Below, piece by piece: positions 1-4,906 of a DNA stretch of 6,599 bases. The first letter of the stretch is position 1; every line of letters begins with the position of its first letter. Made by a program: the position numbers and the translations under genes. The notes under the pieces are model-generated. The model searched no databases and was not told where the DNA came from. It was given only the letters and a program-made list of their open reading frames with translations. Source of the stretch: Hyphomonas sp. (GTDB lineage Bacteria; Pseudomonadota; Alphaproteobacteria; Caulobacterales; Hyphomonadaceae); NCBI GenBank assembly GCA_024743015.1, contig JANSXJ010000207.1, forward strand, positions 1 through 6,599, in the 5' to 3' direction.

Positions 1-1
1 G

Positions 2-16
2 ACCTAGAGACTAGGT
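2..16 (-). repeat. Perfect hairpin at window edge (ACCTAG-tct-CTAGGT)
   Basis: A six-base perfect inverted repeat with a three-base loop lies at the 3' end of the candidate 6S-like RNA on the minus strand. It could be the stem of a terminator whose T-tract falls just outside the window, or a 3'-end stem competing with the RNA's closing helix. The sequence needed to decide is cut off at position 1. Confidence 0.4.
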
Positions 17-155
17 GGGCGCCGGGTAGATAGGACCACGGTCCAGTCCAGAGCCAGCTCCCTGACGGAACTTAAGGTCGGCGGATAGCTGACCGTCCTC
101 GAACGCCCCAGCCTCTGTGCTGAGCCCATATAGGCACGAAACACAGCCCCGGTAA
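11..155 (-). ncRNA. ssrS: Candidate 6S-like regulatory RNA (ssrS)
   Basis: 6S RNA mimics an open promoter and binds the sigma70 RNA polymerase holoenzyme. The identification here is structural and tentative. Seen on the minus strand: a closing helix between 124-133 and 11-20 (CUA, two mismatches, UGGGC against GCCCA, two mismatches, UAG); CAGAG (113-117) able to pair with CUCUG further 3'; a purine-rich, mostly unpaired central part containing GGGGCGUUCGAGG; an apical hairpin GGUC/GACC followed directly by UUAAG; and a hairpin in the 3' half, GGAC-CGUG-GUCC (about 34-45). E. coli 6S has the same order: apical hairpin then CCUUAAA, and a small hairpin on the 3' side of the bubble. The length of about 130-150 nt is slightly short for the family. 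No protein frame here looks real. The ends are approximate. It could instead be another structured RNA or the 3' UTR of the DUF971 transcript. The neighbour to the left, outside the window, would be informative, since in many proteobacteria 6S lies next to a 5-formyltetrahydrofolate cyclo-ligase gene. Confidence 0.45.
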
Positions 156-160
156 GGGGC
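146..160 (-). other. GC-rich hairpin after the DUF971 gene, possible weak terminator
   Basis: GCCCC-ttacc-GGGGC forms a five-pair, all-GC stem with a five-base loop, starting 15 bases after the DUF971 stop codon on the minus strand. The bases that follow (TGTGTTTCGTG) are only mildly T-rich, so this is not a convincing intrinsic terminator. Its 3' arm could equally be the 5' end of the candidate 6S-like RNA. It may separate the operon from that RNA or be a processing site. Confidence 0.3.
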
Positions 161-175
161 ATCACTGAGCGGCAC

Positions 176-490
176 TTAACCGGCGGCTTGTTTTTCCCCG
201 AGCTCTCGCAAATAAGCCCAGGTGAATAGGCCGCTGGAATGACCATCCGTGAAGAAGATCCGTACGGCATAACGCCCGACGGGGTCTGCTTTTTCGACGC
301 CGAGATCGTCGCTGATAACCGGCGGCGGGGGCTTGGGTCCGCTGCCATGGCCCTGGACTTCCGCGGACGGGCTTTCCAGGCGCAGAGTCTTATACGGAAT
401 GGAAAAAGCCGCGCCATCATCAAACGCGACACCGAGCGCGCGTTTGCTTTTCGAGAATCTCAGTTCAGTCGGCCAGGCGCGAACACTCAT
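176..490 (-). CDS. DUF971 family protein (gamma-butyrobetaine hydroxylase-like N-terminal domain)
   Basis: A 104-residue cytoplasmic protein that is almost entirely one DUF971 domain, the small beta-rich fold also found at the N-terminus of gamma-butyrobetaine hydroxylases. Family marks seen: WPTELRF near residue 6, an FDDG turn, [10 protein letters not shown] at 40-49, and the C-terminal block [16 protein letters not shown] running into [10 protein letters not shown] (72-97). Length is typical for the stand-alone bacterial form. There is no catalytic 2-oxoglutarate oxygenase domain, so it is not a hydroxylase. Stand-alone members have been linked to Fe-S or metal protein maturation through genome context and fusions, but the function here is unproven. 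The ATG overlaps the stop of the Trm112-family gene by four bases (ATGA), and GGAG lies eight bases upstream, so translation is coupled but also has its own ribosome binding site. It is the last protein gene of the three-gene unit. The family call is secure, the role is not. Confidence 0.9.
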   Translation of the reverse strand: MSVRAWPTELRFSKSKRALGVAFDDGAAFSIPYKTLRLESPSAEVQGHGSGPKPPPPVISDDLGVEKADPVGRYAVRIFFTDGHSSGLFTWAYLRELGEKQAAG

Positions 491-702
491 GGGGTGATCT
501 CCAGGTCGCGGGCTTCGCTTTCGAGCATGATCGGCAGGCCATCCTTGATCGGAAAGGCAAGCTTGGCTTTCTTCGAAATAAGCTCACACGCGTCGCGATC
601 AAAGATGAGCGGCCCGCCCGTTACCGGGCAAATCAGCAGCTCAAGAAGACGTGGGCTGACGCCGCATGGTGCGGCGGACGTATCATCGGGTGTATCAGTC
701 AT
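487..702 (-). CDS. Trm112 family protein (UPF0434/YcaR-like)
   Basis: A 71-residue protein of the Trm112/YcaR family. Trm112 is best known in eukaryotes and archaea as a small zinc-binding activator of several methyltransferases acting on tRNA, rRNA and release factors; the role of the bacterial proteins is far less certain. Seen: [14 protein letters not shown] (about 20-33), then [21 protein letters not shown] (about 40-60), the usual family core. The classic CPxC-type pair is reduced: only CP remains and the second position is Thr in CPVT. The other Cys residues (13 and 39) are not in the canonical arrangement, so zinc binding is doubtful. A disordered N-terminal tail of about 17 residues makes it longer than the usual roughly 60. 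Both ends overlap neighbours by four bases. No good Shine-Dalgarno sequence is visible upstream (CACTTTACA precedes the ATG), so translation probably depends on coupling to the LON-domain gene. Confidence 0.92.
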   Translation of the reverse strand: MTDTPDDTSAAPCGVSPRLLELLICPVTGGPLIFDRDACELISKKAKLAFPIKDGLPIMLESEARDLEITP

Positions 703-1349
703 TGTAAAGTGGAGCTGTCATCGCCCGGCATGTCCATGTCAAGCAGCGCGATCAGGGTTTGCGCACGGTCTGTAACATCAGGTGCCTCAAGCAACGCCTG
801 CTTTTCCAGCGGGCCGAACGGGCACCCCGCGCAAAGGGCGTTGATCAGCGTTTCCATGGGCGCATTCTCCACCGCCTCCCAGTCGACTTCCAGAGAGTTG
901 ATCTGTGTATACCGCTTCAAGGCGCGCACCAGATCCGGACGTCCCGGCAGGGCGGTATCCTGGGGAACAATCAGGTCTGCGCCAAAGGACTGCCAGTCGG
1001 GTCGCACCTGGCGATAGGGCGTTTCCACGACCATTTCCTCATTGACTCCGAACCTGCAAATACCCGTCAGCGAGATGAGATACCTGCCGTCATCCGTTTC
1101 CGAGTACGAGGTGATCCGACCGGCGCACCCGGCAGCGGCGAGCTCCGGCATTGTGCGATCACCGCCCTGCGATTGGATCATGCCGATGATCCGCTCGCCG
1201 CGCATCGCATCATCAATCATGTTCAAATAGCGGGGCTCGAAAATGTTCAGAGGCAAGGACCAACGCGGAAACAGCAGAACACCCGTGAGCGGAAACACAG
1301 GAATGGTTTCCGGCAAATCGGAGAGTTTGCGATAGGTTTCGATGGTCAC
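699..1349 (-). CDS. LON peptidase substrate-binding domain protein (no protease domain)
   Basis: A 216-residue protein matching only the N-terminal (PUA-like, substrate-binding) domain of Lon protease. Seen: [13 protein letters not shown] (16-28) leading into [14 protein letters not shown] (32-45), the hallmark start of the LON-N fold, then [17 protein letters not shown] (74-90) with the ISLTGICRF strand, and a helical C-terminal half. There is no AAA+ module and no Ser-Lys proteolytic dyad, so it cannot be a protease; it may bind unfolded or modified proteins, which is inference. Length is usual for this stand-alone family in alphaproteobacteria. The start is GTG: the frame has a TGA six codons upstream and no other start codon between, and the next Met is at residue 44, inside the domain. 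The ribosome site is weak (GAGAAAG). The gene follows the thioredoxin-TPR gene by 76 bases and its stop overlaps the Trm112-family ATG by four bases. Confidence 0.93.
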   Translation of the reverse strand: MTIETYRKLSDLPETIPVFPLTGVLLFPRWSLPLNIFEPRYLNMIDDAMRGERIIGMIQSQGGDRTMPELAAAGCAGRITSYSETDDGRYLISLTGICRFGVNEEMVVETPYRQVRPDWQSFGADLIVPQDTALPGRPDLVRALKRYTQINSLEVDWEAVENAPMETLINALCAGCPFGPLEKQALLEAPDVTDRAQTLIALLDMDMPGDDSSTLQ

Positions 1350-1371
1350 AGATCTTTCTCGCTTTCAGTCC

Positions 1372-1380
1372 TAATATCAC
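1372..1380. repeat. Second TAATATCAC copy upstream of the LON-domain gene
   Basis: An exact nine-base match to 1421-1429, offset by 49 bases and lying about 25 bases ahead of the GTG start. On the minus strand CATAAT (5 of 6 to the -10 consensus) lies just upstream of this copy, but no matching -35 is visible at 16-18 bases. A promoter here is therefore possible but unsupported. Confidence 0.3.
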
Positions 1381-1417
1381 ATTATGGACCGAAACCGAGA
1401 TCAGGCGAGTTGTGAAT

Positions 1418-1431
1418 GCGTAATATCACGC
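1418..1431. repeat. Imperfect palindrome and one of two TAATATCAC direct repeats
   Basis: GCGTAATATCACGC is an inverted repeat with one mismatched pair (G·U-compatible in RNA). It overlaps the stop codon of the thioredoxin-TPR gene. Its nine-base core TAATATCAC (1421-1429) recurs in the same orientation at 1372-1380, closer to the LON-domain gene. This could be an operator pair or a weak RNA hairpin; it is not a terminator, as no T-run follows. A chance match is possible. Confidence 0.3.
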
Positions 1432-2316
1432 AAACATGAGCGATCCGAGACGGCGACGTCCGTCAACCGTAACGGGGTCTTTTGGGCCCGCAGCCTCAAA
1501 GATCTCGAGCAGTTTGGCTTTTGCTTTGCCTTCGCCCCATTCCAGATTGTCGGTCAGAATGGTCAGCAGATGGTCGACCGCTGCCGCATTCTTGCCTTGT
1601 CCGATCAGTTTTTCCGCAAGCTCAAAGCGAGCATCGTGGTTTTCCGGATCGGCAGCGACGGTCTCCTTGGCGTTGGCCATGTCTTCGTCGAGGGGCGTGT
1701 CCGCCATCAGGTCGAGTGCGGTTCGGACTGACTTGATCGCAGGGTCATTGACCTTGTCTTCCGGTGCCATGCTGAGGATTTGTCTCGCCCGGTCATGATC
1801 GCCATTGGCGAGATAGCATCGCGCCAGCCCGGCAATCGCTACAGGGTTGGTCGGATCGGCTTCCATGACAGCGCCATAGAGCTGCGCGGCGGTGCCGATA
1901 TCGCCCGACTGCGCAGCAGATTCAGCGTGTTCCAGCGCTTCTTTCAGCTGTTTGGCCCCGTCTGTTCCGCCCAGAATGTCCTGAACGAACTGGCGTACCT
2001 GGCTCTCCGGCAACGCGCCCTGGAACCCATTCACGGGACGTCCTTTGTCGAAGGCAAAAACGGAAGGGATGGAACGAACCCCCATCTGTCCGGCAACGCC
2101 CGGATGCTCTTCAGTATTGATCTTGACCAGTTTGATCTTGCCGCCCTGATCATTGACGACTTTCTCCAGCGTCGGGGTCAGGGTTCGGCACGGGCCGCAC
2201 CAGGGCGCCCAGAAATCTACCAGAACAGGTTGCGTGTTAGAGGCCTCAACAACATCGGCCATAAAGGCCTGGTCTGAAGACTCTTTGATGTGTTCGCTTG
2301 CCGCCGTGTCAGTCAT
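1426..2316 (-). CDS. ybbN: Thioredoxin-TPR protein, YbbN/CnoX-type co-chaperone
   Basis: A cytoplasmic protein with an N-terminal thioredoxin domain (roughly residues 15-115) joined to a C-terminal TPR-like helical region, the architecture of YbbN/CnoX. In E. coli CnoX is a chaperedoxin that protects proteins from oxidative over-damage and hands them to GroEL or DnaK. Seen: VLVDFWAPWCGPC with the complete WCGPC active site, the cis-proline loop RSIPSV, then LYGAVMEADPTNPVAIAGLA and further paired helices. E. coli CnoX has lost the first active-site Cys; this protein keeps both and could act as a true oxidoreductase, which is inference. Start choice: ATG at 2316 has GGAAG six bases upstream (2323-2327) and gives 296 residues beginning MTDTAAS. 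An in-frame ATG at 2337 adds seven residues (MNDWKHD) behind a weaker AGG. Total length is usual for the family. It sits 76 bases ahead of the LON-domain gene, a plausible protein quality-control pairing. Confidence 0.93.
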   Translation of the reverse strand: MTDTAASEHIKESSDQAFMADVVEASNTQPVLVDFWAPWCGPCRTLTPTLEKVVNDQGGKIKLVKINTEEHPGVAGQMGVRSIPSVFAFDKGRPVNGFQGALPESQVRQFVQDILGGTDGAKQLKEALEHAESAAQSGDIGTAAQLYGAVMEADPTNPVAIAGLARCYLANGDHDRARQILSMAPEDKVNDPAIKSVRTALDLMADTPLDEDMANAKETVAADPENHDARFELAEKLIGQGKNAAAVDHLLTILTDNLEWGEGKAKAKLLEIFEAAGPKDPVTVDGRRRLGSLMFA

Positions 2317-2389
2317 GTCGTGCTTCCAGTCATTCATCAGAGGCCTATTTGGGCGCTAAGGTGACGCTCTGCAAGCCGCGCAACTGTTT

Positions 2390-2407
2390 GGCGGGTTTGG
2401 ATCCGCC
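2390..2407 (-). other. Short hairpin between msrA and ybbN, not a clear terminator
   Basis: GGCGG-(8)-CCGCC lies in the 76-base gap after the msrA stop. The stem is only five pairs, and on the minus strand it is followed by CAAACAG rather than a T-tract, so intrinsic termination is not supported. The rest of the gap holds nothing I recognise apart from the weak start region of the next gene. Confidence 0.25.
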
Positions 2408-2413
2408 GATTGG

Positions 2414-3067
2414 TCAGCTTTTCTCTTCACCGGCCCAGACTTCGGCCACACGCTTATCGCGGCCGCAACCAACCCGGTAGAGCTTATAGCGCGCTGGGTT
2501 CTTCTGGTAGTAATTCTGGTGATAGGACTCGGCGTCATAGAACGTCGTTTCGTCAAGAATACGTGTGACGATCGGGGCCGGAAGGATGCCCGCACGGTCG
2601 ATGGTTTCAAACTGAGCTTCAACTTCCGCGCGCTCGCTGGCGTCGTTGACGAAAACGGCGGTGCGATAGGAATTACCACGATCGCAGAACTGTCCACCAT
2701 CATCGGTTGGATCGATATGACGGATGAAATAATCGACCAGCTCACCATACTCGACTTTAGATGAGTCATAGACGACTTTCACGGCTTCCAGGTGTCCCTG
2801 TTTCGTGTGGGTCTTGTAGGTCGGGTTCGTGGTGGTGCCGCCGGTATATCCGGATACGGTTTCCAGAACGCCGTCCAGCTTGTCGAAATCACTTTCCACG
2901 CACCAGAAGCACCCCCCTGCGAAAATCGCCGTTTCGAGATTTTCATTATCCGCGATGGATGCCGGGCTGTTTTCAGCAAAGGCAGAAAAAACAAAGCTTG
3001 CCGCTGCAGCAAGACCGCCAGCCATCAGGGCGATTGACAAAGGATGTGTGAGTTTCAGCATCATCAT
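2414..3067 (-). CDS. msrA: Peptide-methionine (S)-S-oxide reductase MsrA, exported
   Basis: MsrA reduces the S-epimer of methionine sulfoxide in oxidised proteins, repairing oxidative damage. Seen: the catalytic signature GCFWC (residues 52-56, first Cys the nucleophile), SGYTGG, GHLEAVKVVYD, DPTDDGGQFCDRGNSYR, YHQNYYQKNP, and a C-terminal CGRD whose Cys (about 201) is a likely resolving residue. The N-terminus from the ATG at 3067 reads MMMLKL, then a hydrophobic stretch rich in Ala/Leu/Gly ending SAFA before ENSPAS, a clean Sec signal peptide with an A-x-A site near residues 29-31. The enzyme should therefore work in the periplasm. Three consecutive ATGs (3067, 3064, 3061) are all possible starts, giving 217-215 residues; the third has GAG six bases upstream. 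An in-frame ATG at 3112 would add 15 residues ahead of the signal peptide and is unlikely. It is separated from yebC by 111 bases, so it may have its own promoter. Confidence 0.95.
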   Translation of the reverse strand: MMMLKLTHPLSIALMAGGLAAAASFVFSAFAENSPASIADNENLETAIFAGGCFWCVESDFDKLDGVLETVSGYTGGTTTNPTYKTHTKQGHLEAVKVVYDSSKVEYGELVDYFIRHIDPTDDGGQFCDRGNSYRTAVFVNDASERAEVEAQFETIDRAGILPAPIVTRILDETTFYDAESYHQNYYQKNPARYKLYRVGCGRDKRVAEVWAGEEKS

Positions 3068-3111
3068 CTCGAGTTTTGGTTCCGGGTGTTCAGCGCATAT
3101 GACGAGTCGCA

Positions 3112-3124
3112 TCGCAAATTGCGA
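3112..3124. promoter_or_regulatory. Perfect palindrome upstream of msrA (TCGCAA-A-TTGCGA)
   Basis: A 13-base perfect palindrome with a single central base lies in the 111-base gap between yebC and msrA, 45-57 bases ahead of the likely msrA ATG. The arrangement suits a dimeric repressor or activator site better than an RNA hairpin, because a one-base loop cannot form. I see no strong -35/-10 pair around it, so its role as an operator is inference. Confidence 0.35.
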
Positions 3125-3178
3125 GAGGATTTCTCATTTTTCACAGATATTTGTTCGGCCGTGATCGGAATGCGTCAC

Positions 3179-3931
3179 TTATCCAGCGAGGCGTTCCATT
3201 TCCGCGGCAGAAATCTCCGAATTGTCGTAAATGTTCGCAACATCATCCAAGTCATCGAGCACATCCAGAAGGCGCATCAATGTGTCGGCATCATCGCCTT
3301 CGACCGGAACCGTGTTTTGCGGTTTCCAGATCAGCTTGGTCGATTTCGCTTCGACCTCACCGAACTTTCCTTCAAGCGCCGAGGCGACTTCAGACAGATC
3401 TTCGCGTTCGGTATAGATGAAGTGTCCGTCTTCATCGGTGACGATATCACTGGCACCGGCCTCAAGCGCGGCTTCCATGATCGTGTCTTCGTCGCCCGCC
3501 TCCAGCGGGAAGTGGATTTCGCCGACATTTTCAAAGCCGAACGAAACGGATCCGGTTTCTCCGAGATTGCCGCCATTCTTTGAAAATGCAGTGCGGATCT
3601 CGCTCGCCGCGCGGTTCTTATTGTCCGTGGAAGCTTCGACGATGACGCCAACGCCGCCAGGCCCAAAGCCTTCATAGCGAATGTCGACATAGTCTTCACC
3701 GCCGCCGCCTTGGCCCTTGTCGATCGCGCGTTTGATATTGTCCTTCGGCATGGACTGTCCGCGCGCGTTAGCTATGGCGAGACGCAGTCGAGGGTTTCCG
3801 TCCGGGTCAGGACCGCCCATCTTAGAGGCGATGGTGATCTCTTTGGACAGGCGTGAAAACAGCGCCGCGCGCTTTTTGTCCTGCGCACCTTTGCGGTGCT
3901 GAATATTTGCCCATTTACTATGGCCAGCCAT
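3179..3931 (-). CDS. yebC: YebC/PmpR family protein (TACO1-like)
   Basis: A 250-residue cytoplasmic protein, full length for the YebC family. Members were first annotated as DNA-binding transcriptional regulators (PmpR in Pseudomonas). The mitochondrial relative TACO1 and more recent bacterial work point to a role on the ribosome, helping translation through difficult stretches such as polyproline. Seen: the invariant start [28 protein letters not shown] (61-70), [15 protein letters not shown] (86-100) and TDNKNR (102-107), then the acidic C-terminal half with VPVEG. The start is certain from the family N-terminus, backed by AGGAG six bases upstream (3938-3942). It follows ymdB by 58 bases with no terminator between, so the two are likely co-transcribed. 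In many bacteria yebC leads into ruvC-ruvA-ruvB; here the next gene is msrA instead. Confidence 0.97.
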   Translation of the reverse strand: MAGHSKWANIQHRKGAQDKKRAALFSRLSKEITIASKMGGPDPDGNPRLRLAIANARGQSMPKDNIKRAIDKGQGGGGEDYVDIRYEGFGPGGVGVIVEASTDNKNRAASEIRTAFSKNGGNLGETGSVSFGFENVGEIHFPLEAGDEDTIMEAALEAGASDIVTDEDGHFIYTEREDLSEVASALEGKFGEVEAKSTKLIWKPQNTVPVEGDDADTLMRLLDVLDDLDDVANIYDNSEISAAEMERLAG

Positions 3932-3989
3932 CGGGGGCTCCTGCGGTAAGAACTCAGTGTCGGCTGCTTAGCTCAGCTCGCGTCGGAGA

Positions 3990-4814
3990 TCAAAGGGCGG
4001 GCAGCAATTGGCTCAATCGCCCGCCGACCCGGATGGGCTCACAGCGTTTCGCGAGGCCGGTGGTGTCGTCGGTTTCTACATACAGACCGCAAAGCGTGCC
4101 TTCGCCCAATGCCGGTTCATAGCGCTGGCCAGGCAACTGTGTCGCGAACCGGCGCAAAGAGTTATCTTTCTGCATGCCGATGACGCTGTCATAGTCGCCG
4201 CACATGCCGGCATCGCTCTGATAGGCCGTGCCATCCGCGAGGATCATATGATCAGCGGTTGGAACGTGGGTGTGGCTGCCAACGACAAGGCTGGCGCGAC
4301 CATCGCAATGATGACCCATCGCCATCTTTTCAGACGTCGCCTCGCAATGCATGTCGACGATTACAGCGTCGGCGACAGTGCCGAGCGGCATTGCGTCCAG
4401 CGCGTCGTCTACGGCACCGAACGGATTCTCCAGCAATTGCTTCATGAACACGATCCCTTGCGCCTGAATCACGCCGACACGGCGCCCGTCTGGCAGAACA
4501 AAGAGATGTGATCCCTGGCCAGGCGCATTGGCGGCTTCGGGATAGTTGACCGGTCGCAACAGACGAGGTTCACGCTCGATATAGGTGAGGGCCTCGCGCT
4601 GGTCCCAGGCATGATCGCCAAGCGTCAGGCAATCGGCGCCCGCATCGAAGAACTCATTCGCTATTTTCTCGGTCAGTCCAAATCCGCCCGCTGCGTTCTC
4701 CGCGTTCACCACGACGAAATCGAGACCGAGGTCCGAGCGGACGCCCGGAAGGTGATCGAGCACGGCTTGTCGGCCTGGTTTGCCGACGACATCTCCGAAA
4801 AATGCGATTTTCAT
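3990..4814 (-). CDS. ymdB: YmdB-type metallophosphoesterase (TIGR00282 family)
   Basis: A 274-residue cytoplasmic calcineurin-like phosphoesterase. The Bacillus subtilis homologue YmdB hydrolyses cyclic nucleotide phosphodiesters such as 2',3'-cAMP and influences biofilm and motility decisions; the alphaproteobacterial role is not established. Seen in order: GDVVGKPGR with metal-ligand Asp8, VVVNAENAAGGFGLT with Glu39 and Asn40, GDHAWD (66-71), DMHCEATSEK with His156, and GSHTHVPTAD with His181 and His183. These match the dimetal site ligands. One difference is Asp67 where the Bacillus enzyme has Asn (GNH). Length is normal for the family. The start ATG has AAGGG a short way upstream and begins at the family-typical MKIAFFGD. 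The gene begins only 24 bases after the terminator of the lipoprotein gene, so its promoter must lie very close by or overlap the terminator, or some readthrough drives it. Confidence 0.95.
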   Translation of the reverse strand: MKIAFFGDVVGKPGRQAVLDHLPGVRSDLGLDFVVVNAENAAGGFGLTEKIANEFFDAGADCLTLGDHAWDQREALTYIEREPRLLRPVNYPEAANAPGQGSHLFVLPDGRRVGVIQAQGIVFMKQLLENPFGAVDDALDAMPLGTVADAVIVDMHCEATSEKMAMGHHCDGRASLVVGSHTHVPTADHMILADGTAYQSDAGMCGDYDSVIGMQKDNSLRRFATQLPGQRYEPALGEGTLCGLYVETDDTTGLAKRCEPIRVGGRLSQLLPAL

Positions 4815-4838
4815 GGGCGCCCTTATGCGTCTTTAGGG

Positions 4839-4875
4839 AAAAAAAGAAAAGCGCGCGATGTTGAACACCGCGCGC
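4839..4875 (-). terminator. Rho-independent terminator of the lipoprotein gene
   Basis: On the minus strand the stem GCGCGCG/CGCGCGC (4869-4875 with 4851-4857) continues inward through G·U, U-A, G-C and U-A pairs to a three-base UCA loop, eleven pairs in all. It is followed at once by TTTTCTTTTTTT. It begins about 30 bases after the TAG stop of the lipoprotein gene. The strong GC stem and long T-run make this a confident call. There is no matching T-tract for the plus strand. Confidence 0.93.
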
Positions 4876-4906
4876 CTCGCAGATTGAGTTGGACTCAGAG
4901 TGGCGA

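Noticed and set aside
1..175. RNase P RNA or tmRNA at the left edge
   Set aside because: No RNase P core motif and no tRNA-like acceptor end with a GGTTCGAAT-type loop could be found on either strand.
4..432. A 142-codon open frame on the minus strand across the left edge
   Set aside because: It overlaps most of the DUF971 gene in another frame, is rich in Arg/Ser/Pro as expected of a high-GC shadow frame, and shows no domain. The DUF971 reading is clearly real.
239..775. A 178-codon open frame on the plus strand
   Set aside because: Antisense to the DUF971 and Trm112-family genes, with no recognisable motif and shadow-type composition.
759..1415. A 218-codon open frame on the plus strand
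   Set aside because: Fully antisense to the LON-domain gene; its length is explained by codon bias on the opposite strand, and it has no family resemblance.
3044..3583. A 179-codon plus-strand frame running from msrA into yebC
   Set aside because: Antisense to the strongly conserved YebC coding sequence; the protein shows no domain.
4008..4511. A 167-codon plus-strand frame
   Set aside because: Antisense to ymdB, whose metal-binding motifs prove the minus-strand reading.
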